A stretch of 64,000 bases of DNA from SZUA-545 sp050297855. Its GTDB lineage: Bacteria; Campylobacterota; Campylobacteria; Campylobacterales; SZUA-545. The translations under genes and the position numbers were made by a program. The stretch lies in contig JBNKTC010000010.1 in the NCBI GenBank assembly GCA_050297855.1, positions 1 to 64,000 on the forward strand, written 5' to 3'. Under the pieces are notes generated by a model. It was not told the DNA's origin. It ran no database searches and saw nothing but the letters and a program-made list of their open reading frames with translations. Below, piece by piece: positions 59,890 to 64,000 of this stretch. Numbering within the stretch: position 1 is the stretch's first letter; each line of letters begins with the position of its first letter.

Positions 59890-61308
59890 ATGTTTCTTGA
59901 TAATAGTGATGAGAATAGCGGTATCGGTATATTCGAATACGGTTTTAAAGAGCGGCGTTTCTGTATCAGTCCGGAGCTTTACGGGATCATCGGGCTCGAA
60001 CACGAAGAGCCCAAACGGAATTTTTTTGCATTCTTTCTAAAGATCCATCCTGCCGACAGGAAGCGCTTTATGCGGATGATCCGCCTGACGATCGACGAGG
60101 GATGCGATAACGACTTTATCTATAAGATCGTTACCAACGATCGGCAGATCAAAAACATCCGCCTTATCCTGCGGATCAGTGAGAACGACCTTCTGGGGAC
60201 ACTGCAGGATATTACGCATTACCGCCTGATAGACGAGACACTGCGGGTATTTTCCAAGGCCCTTGAACAAAATCCCAATATGATCGGTATCAGTGATACA
60301 CAGGGACGGGTCAAATATATCAACCAGACCTACACCTCCGTGACGGGCTATCGGCTCGAAGAACTCTATGACAAGAATTTCAGCGTGATCAGTTCGGGAA
60401 GCCACTCCCGGGAGTTTTACCGGGATCTGTGGCGGACCCTGACGCGTGGTGACGTGTGGCGGGGGGAGTTTATCAACCGCAAGAAAAACGGCGAACTCTA
60501 CCACTCCGGCGCCCATATCTTCCCGATCAGGGATGGCGGGGGCGAGATACGCTATTTCGTCTCAACGGAGAAAGACATCACGATGCAGAAGAAGCGTCAG
60601 GAGATGATCATGATCCAGGAGAAGCAGGCGCAGATGGGCGAGATGATCAGTATGATCGCACACCAGTGGCGCCAGCCGCTCTCATCCATCGGGACGATTG
60701 CGACACTGCTGCGGGTCTCCCTCGACCTGGGGGAGATAGAGAAAGAGAATCTCTATAATGAGATCGAGAAGATCAACCAGCATGTACAGTTCCTCTCCAA
60801 AACGGTCAACGATTTCAGGAACTTTTTCAACCCGAACAAACATAAAGAGGAGGTCACGGTCAAAGAGGTGATCGAGGATACGGTAGCCATCATGGAGAAA
60901 AACTTCGAGACAAAAGGGATCCGTCTGGACCTGGAGTGTGGGACGGACGAGCTGGTGCGCATCCACAAAAACGAGATGATGCAGGTGTTGCTGAACCTGC
61001 TGAAAAATGCCCAGGATGCGCTGGCTGAAAAAAGGGTGCGCCATCCCTATGTAAGGGTCAGCAGCCGGCGGGTAGAGGAGAGAGTCGCCATCGATGTGGC
61101 TGACAACGGCGGGGGTATTCCCGAGGAGATCATCCATAAGATCTTCGATCCGTATTTCTCTACAAAAAGTGAGAAGGTCGGCACCGGTCTCGGACTGCAT
61201 ATGTCCAAGATCATCGTCGAGCAGCACAACCGGGGAAAACTGAGTGTCGAAAACGGTAAAGAGGGTGCCTGTTTCCGCATCCTGCTGCCGATTGAAAAAA
61301 AGGAATAG
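59890..61308 (+). CDS. PAS-domain sensor histidine kinase
   Basis: The 472-residue cytosolic kinase has no membrane segment. A PAS_3-like region fills residues about 10-115 (GIFEYGFKERRFCISPELYGIIG). A PAS/PAC pair follows at about 125-245 (FSKALEQNPNMIGISDTQGRVKYINQTYTSVTGY). The phosphoacceptor His258 is in MIAHQWRQPLSSIGTI, and the HATPase domain has NLLKNAQDAL, VADNGGGIPEEI and GTGLGLHMSKIIVEQH. The HQWRQPL box is common in Campylobacterota. It pairs with the regulator 6 nt downstream. The signal is unknown. Confidence 0.93.
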   Translation: MFLDNSDENSGIGIFEYGFKERRFCISPELYGIIGLEHEEPKRNFFAFFLKIHPADRKRFMRMIRLTIDEGCDNDFIYKIVTNDRQIKNIRLILRISENDLLGTLQDITHYRLIDETLRVFSKALEQNPNMIGISDTQGRVKYINQTYTSVTGYRLEELYDKNFSVISSGSHSREFYRDLWRTLTRGDVWRGEFINRKKNGELYHSGAHIFPIRDGGGEIRYFVSTEKDITMQKKRQEMIMIQEKQAQMGEMISMIAHQWRQPLSSIGTIATLLRVSLDLGEIEKENLYNEIEKINQHVQFLSKTVNDFRNFFNPNKHKEEVTVKEVIEDTVAIMEKNFETKGIRLDLECGTDELVRIHKNEMMQVLLNLLKNAQDALAEKRVRHPYVRVSSRRVEERVAIDVADNGGGIPEEIIHKIFDPYFSTKSEKVGTGLGLHMSKIIVEQHNRGKLSVENGKEGACFRILLPIEKKE

Positions 61309-61314
61309 GAGCGC

Positions 61315-62343
61315 GTGATGATAAATGCAAAAGTGATTAAGGAGATGGCGGAAGATGTCAAGGTTTTGTATGTCGAAGACGACCTGGAGCTTCGGGATAA
61401 TACGATGCTGTTGCTGACAAAGTTTTTTAACAGCGTCGATGCAGCCAAGGACGGTGAAGAGGGGCTCTCCCTCTACCGCAAACATAAACACGATCTGGTG
61501 ATCAGCGATATCAATATGCCCAAAATGGACGGGATCACAATGAGCCGGGCGATCAAGATGGACGACCCCGAGCAGTATATCCTGATCACCTCCGCCCACG
61601 ACGAATCGGAACACCTGATGAACCTGATCGATGCGGGGATCGAACAGTTTATCCTCAAGCCCCTGGAAGTGGAGAAGTTCCTCAAGGGGATCTACCGTGC
61701 CGTCAAGGCGGTCAGCGACCGGCGTCTGTTGAAAGAGTACTCGGATCTTCTGGAGCACAATACGATCGAACTGATGGAAAAAAACCGCGAACTGGAAAAA
61801 CTCAATAAGATATTCAAGCACAAGATCATCAGCAAGACCGTACTGAAAAGGGCGGAGAAAACAGAAGAGAAAACGGTAAAGCAAGAAGTAAAACCGGCCC
61901 GTGAAGAGAACTATATGGAATATATCATGCCCTCGGATATCGAGGAGCTGAGTGATCTGGAGGAGGAGGTGGATTCGGCCATCTCGATGATGGTGCTGAG
62001 CGACCGTTTCGAGATGGAATACATCGAGACGATCACCCAGCGGCTGGAGAAGATGAGCTCCCTGCTCTACGGCTATCCGATCTTTATGGAACTCTCCGTC
62101 GGCATCCGGGACCTCGTAACCGGCCTGAAGGGTATCGACCAGGAGAACGACCTGCTTTTTAAAAAGATCAGTATCTACCTGGAGAGCTTTATCTTTGTCC
62201 TGACAAAATGGAAAAACGAGGTCCTCATCGAAGGGGTGGCCAACCCCAATATGTACGACAGCTCTCTACTAAACGACATCAAGATGGTGTGCGAACGGAT
62301 CGACGGGACCGAGAGCGACGGCGGGGATATGGAACTTTTCTAG
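61315..62343 (+). CDS. Response regulator with a non-DNA-binding helical output domain
   Basis: The 342-residue protein has a receiver domain at residues about 10-135 (VKVLYVEDDLELRDNTMLLLTKFF, Asp65 in LVISDINMPKMDGITM, ILITSAHDES, FILKPLEVEKF). A coiled-coil linker follows (LMEKNRELEKLNKIFKHKI), then about 150 residues of alpha-helical output (DIEELSDLEEEVDSAISMMVLSDRF, LEKMSSLLYGYPIFMELSVGIRDL) with no helix-turn-helix, GGDEF or EAL signature. The output domain is unknown to me, perhaps a protein-binding or Hpt-like module. Confidence 0.88.
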   Translation: MMINAKVIKEMAEDVKVLYVEDDLELRDNTMLLLTKFFNSVDAAKDGEEGLSLYRKHKHDLVISDINMPKMDGITMSRAIKMDDPEQYILITSAHDESEHLMNLIDAGIEQFILKPLEVEKFLKGIYRAVKAVSDRRLLKEYSDLLEHNTIELMEKNRELEKLNKIFKHKIISKTVLKRAEKTEEKTVKQEVKPAREENYMEYIMPSDIEELSDLEEEVDSAISMMVLSDRFEMEYIETITQRLEKMSSLLYGYPIFMELSVGIRDLVTGLKGIDQENDLLFKKISIYLESFIFVLTKWKNEVLIEGVANPNMYDSSLLNDIKMVCERIDGTESDGGDMELF

Positions 62344-62346
62344 GGC

Positions 62347-63198
62347 TTAGTAGAGCCCCCGTTTAAGCCCCTCCAGGCGTTCGATCCGTTCCTGTGTCGT
62401 CGGGTGGGTACGGAAGAGGTTGGCAAACTGTACATCTTTTCCCGTAAAGGGGTTGATGATAAACATGTGGGCCGTCTGCTGGTTGGCTTCGTGCATGAGC
62501 CCGCGTTTGTTGTAGTTCTCCAGTTTGGAGAGTGCTGTCTGGAGCCATTCGGGATGACCGGTCAGGCGCGCAGCCCCTTCATCGGCCATATACTCCCGGC
62601 TTCTGGAGACCGCCATCTGGACCATCATCGCCGCGATGGGCATGATGATCGAGAGTGCCAGCATCAGGATCGGGTGAGGACGGTTGTTTCCCCCGCCGCC
62701 GAACATGGCACTAAACTGCAGGATATTGGCGATAACGGAGATCGCCCCGGCGACCGTAGCCGCCACGGTCCCCACCAGGATATCGTAGTGCTTGACGTGA
62801 CTCAGCTCATGGGCAAGGACCGCTTCGATCTCCTCCTCATCCAGCAGGTCCATCAGTCCTTCAGTGACGGCGATTGCGGCATGCTCGGGGTTACGCCCGG
62901 TAGCAAACGCGTTGGGGACGGTATCGGGGACGATATAGACCCTTGGCATCGGGACCCCCGCACGGGAGCTGAGGCGGTGGACGATGCGCAGCAGGCCCGG
63001 GGCACTGCTTTCGTCGACTTCTACGGCGTTGTAGTGGGAGAGGACCATCTTGTCCGAGTAGAAGTAGCTGTAGAAGTTCATGGCACCCGCCATGACCAGG
63101 GCGATGAGCATCCCGCTCTGGCCGCCCAGCAGCCCGCCGATCCAGATAAAAAGAATGGTTAGTAGTGTGAGTAGGAATATTGTTTTTGCTTGTTCCAT
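62347..63198 (-). CDS. htpX: Membrane zinc metalloprotease HtpX
   Basis: The 283-residue M48 protease guards inner-membrane protein quality. Two N-terminal membrane helices (IFLLTLLTILFIWIGGLLGG, GMLIALVMAGAMNFY) precede PRVYIVPDTVPNAFATGRNPEHAAIAVTEG. The zinc motif HELSH is at residues 130-134, and SREYMADEGAARLTGHPEWL holds the third ligand. Two further helices follow the zinc motif. It ends RTHPTTQERIERL, as usual. Convergent with the response regulator, 3 bp apart. Confidence 0.96.
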   Translation of the reverse strand: MEQAKTIFLLTLLTILFIWIGGLLGGQSGMLIALVMAGAMNFYSYFYSDKMVLSHYNAVEVDESSAPGLLRIVHRLSSRAGVPMPRVYIVPDTVPNAFATGRNPEHAAIAVTEGLMDLLDEEEIEAVLAHELSHVKHYDILVGTVAATVAGAISVIANILQFSAMFGGGGNNRPHPILMLALSIIMPIAAMMVQMAVSRSREYMADEGAARLTGHPEWLQTALSKLENYNKRGLMHEANQQTAHMFIINPFTGKDVQFANLFRTHPTTQERIERLEGLKRGLY

Positions 63199-63311
63199 GA
63201 TTGATCTCCTTGTTAAAGATTCGGAAAATGATATTATACAGGTTATTGAGACGAATCATAGAAAAATTGGGTTAGAATTTAATTAGACACCAAGGGAAAG
63301 AGCACGATTTT

Positions 63312-64000
63312 ATGAAACAAGATATGAGAATTGAATCAATATGCAGCACGATGAGCGAAAAGGATTTCGACTTTGACGCCAAAAGCCTCAAGACGATCGA
63401 GGAGGAGGGGATCTGCGTTCAGGTCTACGATACCCGTGATCCGGGCAGAAGCAACGAGATCGTCGTCTATACCAAGGAGCATAAGACCCTTTCGGACAAT
63501 ATGCCGATCCTGGAGAACCTGGGGCTCTGTATCGACAGTGAAGTCGCTTCCAAGGCGATCTTCAAAGATGAGACGATCTACCTCCGCAAATACCTGATCG
63601 CTTGCCTGGATGAGGAGGAGTGGCGCAAATCCAAGGAGAACCTCTCCGAAGTGATCGCCGGGGCGATCATCGGGAAGATGAGCAATTCACCCCTTAACGC
63701 CCTGGCCTACCTGGCCAACATCTCCAAACGGGAGATACGCCTGATCAAGGCGATCGCGGCCTACGAAGATCAGCTTATCACCGTTTTAAGCGAGCAGTTT
63801 ATCGCCAAGACACTGGTCAAGCACAGCGGATTTATCCCCCTTTTCCGGGACTATTTCGATGTCAAGTTCAACCCGGGAGTCAAGGGGCGTGAAGCGAAGC
63901 TGAAGGAGCTGGATAAAACGATTTCCGAAATGCTGCACAAGGTAGAGAATATCAGTGAGGACCGGGTACTGCGGATCTTTTTCCATATTCTTCAGGCCAT
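63312..64000 (+). CDS. Probable NAD-dependent glutamate dehydrogenase, large type (partial, N-terminal part only)
   Basis: The frame is open from ATG 63312 to the window end, about 229 residues. VQVYDTRDPGRSNEIVVYTKEHKTLSDNMPILENLGLCI and KELDKTISEMLHKVENISEDRVLRIFFHILQAM match the regulatory N-terminal part of large NAD-GDH. In that family a D-x-DR(I/V)LR-x-F block precedes an RTN motif; here that motif would fall outside the window. The catalytic domain is not visible, so the call rests on these blocks. Confidence 0.7.
   Translation, partial: MKQDMRIESICSTMSEKDFDFDAKSLKTIEEEGICVQVYDTRDPGRSNEIVVYTKEHKTLSDNMPILENLGLCIDSEVASKAIFKDETIYLRKYLIACLDEEEWRKSKENLSEVIAGAIIGKMSNSPLNALAYLANISKREIRLIKAIAAYEDQLITVLSEQFIAKTLVKHSGFIPLFRDYFDVKFNPGVKGREAKLKELDKTISEMLHKVENISEDRVLRIFFHILQA

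Noticed and set aside
59890..62343. Kinase/regulator pair considered as PhoR-PhoB for the phosphate-type promoters
   Set aside because: The regulator has no winged-helix DNA-binding domain, and the kinase has no membrane anchor.

Overview
The window reads as chromosome of a chemolithotrophic Campylobacterota (epsilonproteobacterium), most like the Sulfurimonas/Sulfuricurvum side of the group. The evidence is gene order that I recall from Helicobacter and Campylobacter: trmH-rsmI-rpmE, metK/ndk/yceD/rpmF/plsX/fabH, aroC-rnc-rnhA-TPR, nth-peb4-fba, and M23-minC-lpxC-tsaB-thrB-ylxR-infB-rbfA-rimP. Histidine kinases of the HQWRQPL type also fit. Base composition looks near 50% GC by eye, high for the group. 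I see no rRNA, tRNA, CRISPR, phage or insertion sequence, and no gene-free stretch longer than 300 bases.

Layout. 1-16.7 kb is almost all minus strand and housekeeping: rRNA methylation, ribosomal proteins L31 and L32, MurG/FtsW, fatty-acid start-up, Ndk, ferredoxin, MetK, chorismate synthase, RNases III and HI, a LapB-like TPR protein, an M3 peptidase, aldolase and a PEB4-type foldase. 16.9-19 kb is plus strand with nth and hemN. 19-29.8 kb is the accessory highlight. 29.7-36.6 kb is minus strand: Lcl-domain protein, lgt, an Fe-S reductase-like protein, a phosphate-type porin, and amtB-glnK-amtB. 36.7-42.3 kb holds an orphan TRAP binding protein, pyrC and nrdA. 42.3-49.8 kb mixes outer-membrane proteins, moaC, a pseudouridine synthase, purB, sixA, an LPP20-type lipoprotein and a PseC-like aminotransferase. 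49.9-59.8 kb is one tight plus-strand run from nrnA to ribD. 59.9-62.3 kb is a kinase/regulator pair, then htpX (minus) and the start of a probable NAD-glutamate dehydrogenase.

Highlight. 18.97-29.75 kb looks like a phosphate-starvation TonB uptake locus. It encodes a surface lipoprotein built from two tandem 363-residue units, then DUF3450, a TtpC-type large ExbB, a second ExbB, ExbD, TonB, a TPR protein and a 1015-residue TonB-dependent receptor. Three promoters in this run carry GTAAC/GTTAT/GTCAC half-sites at an exact 11-bp period, ending exactly 10 bp before a -10-like hexamer. That is the layout of PhoB boxes. A fourth array precedes the porin gene on the minus strand. The third array follows the receptor gene, faces only about 60 bp and then a UUCG-loop terminator, so it may drive a small RNA. 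I infer a Pho-controlled route for a bulky phosphorus compound across the outer membrane. The substrate cannot be read from the sequence.
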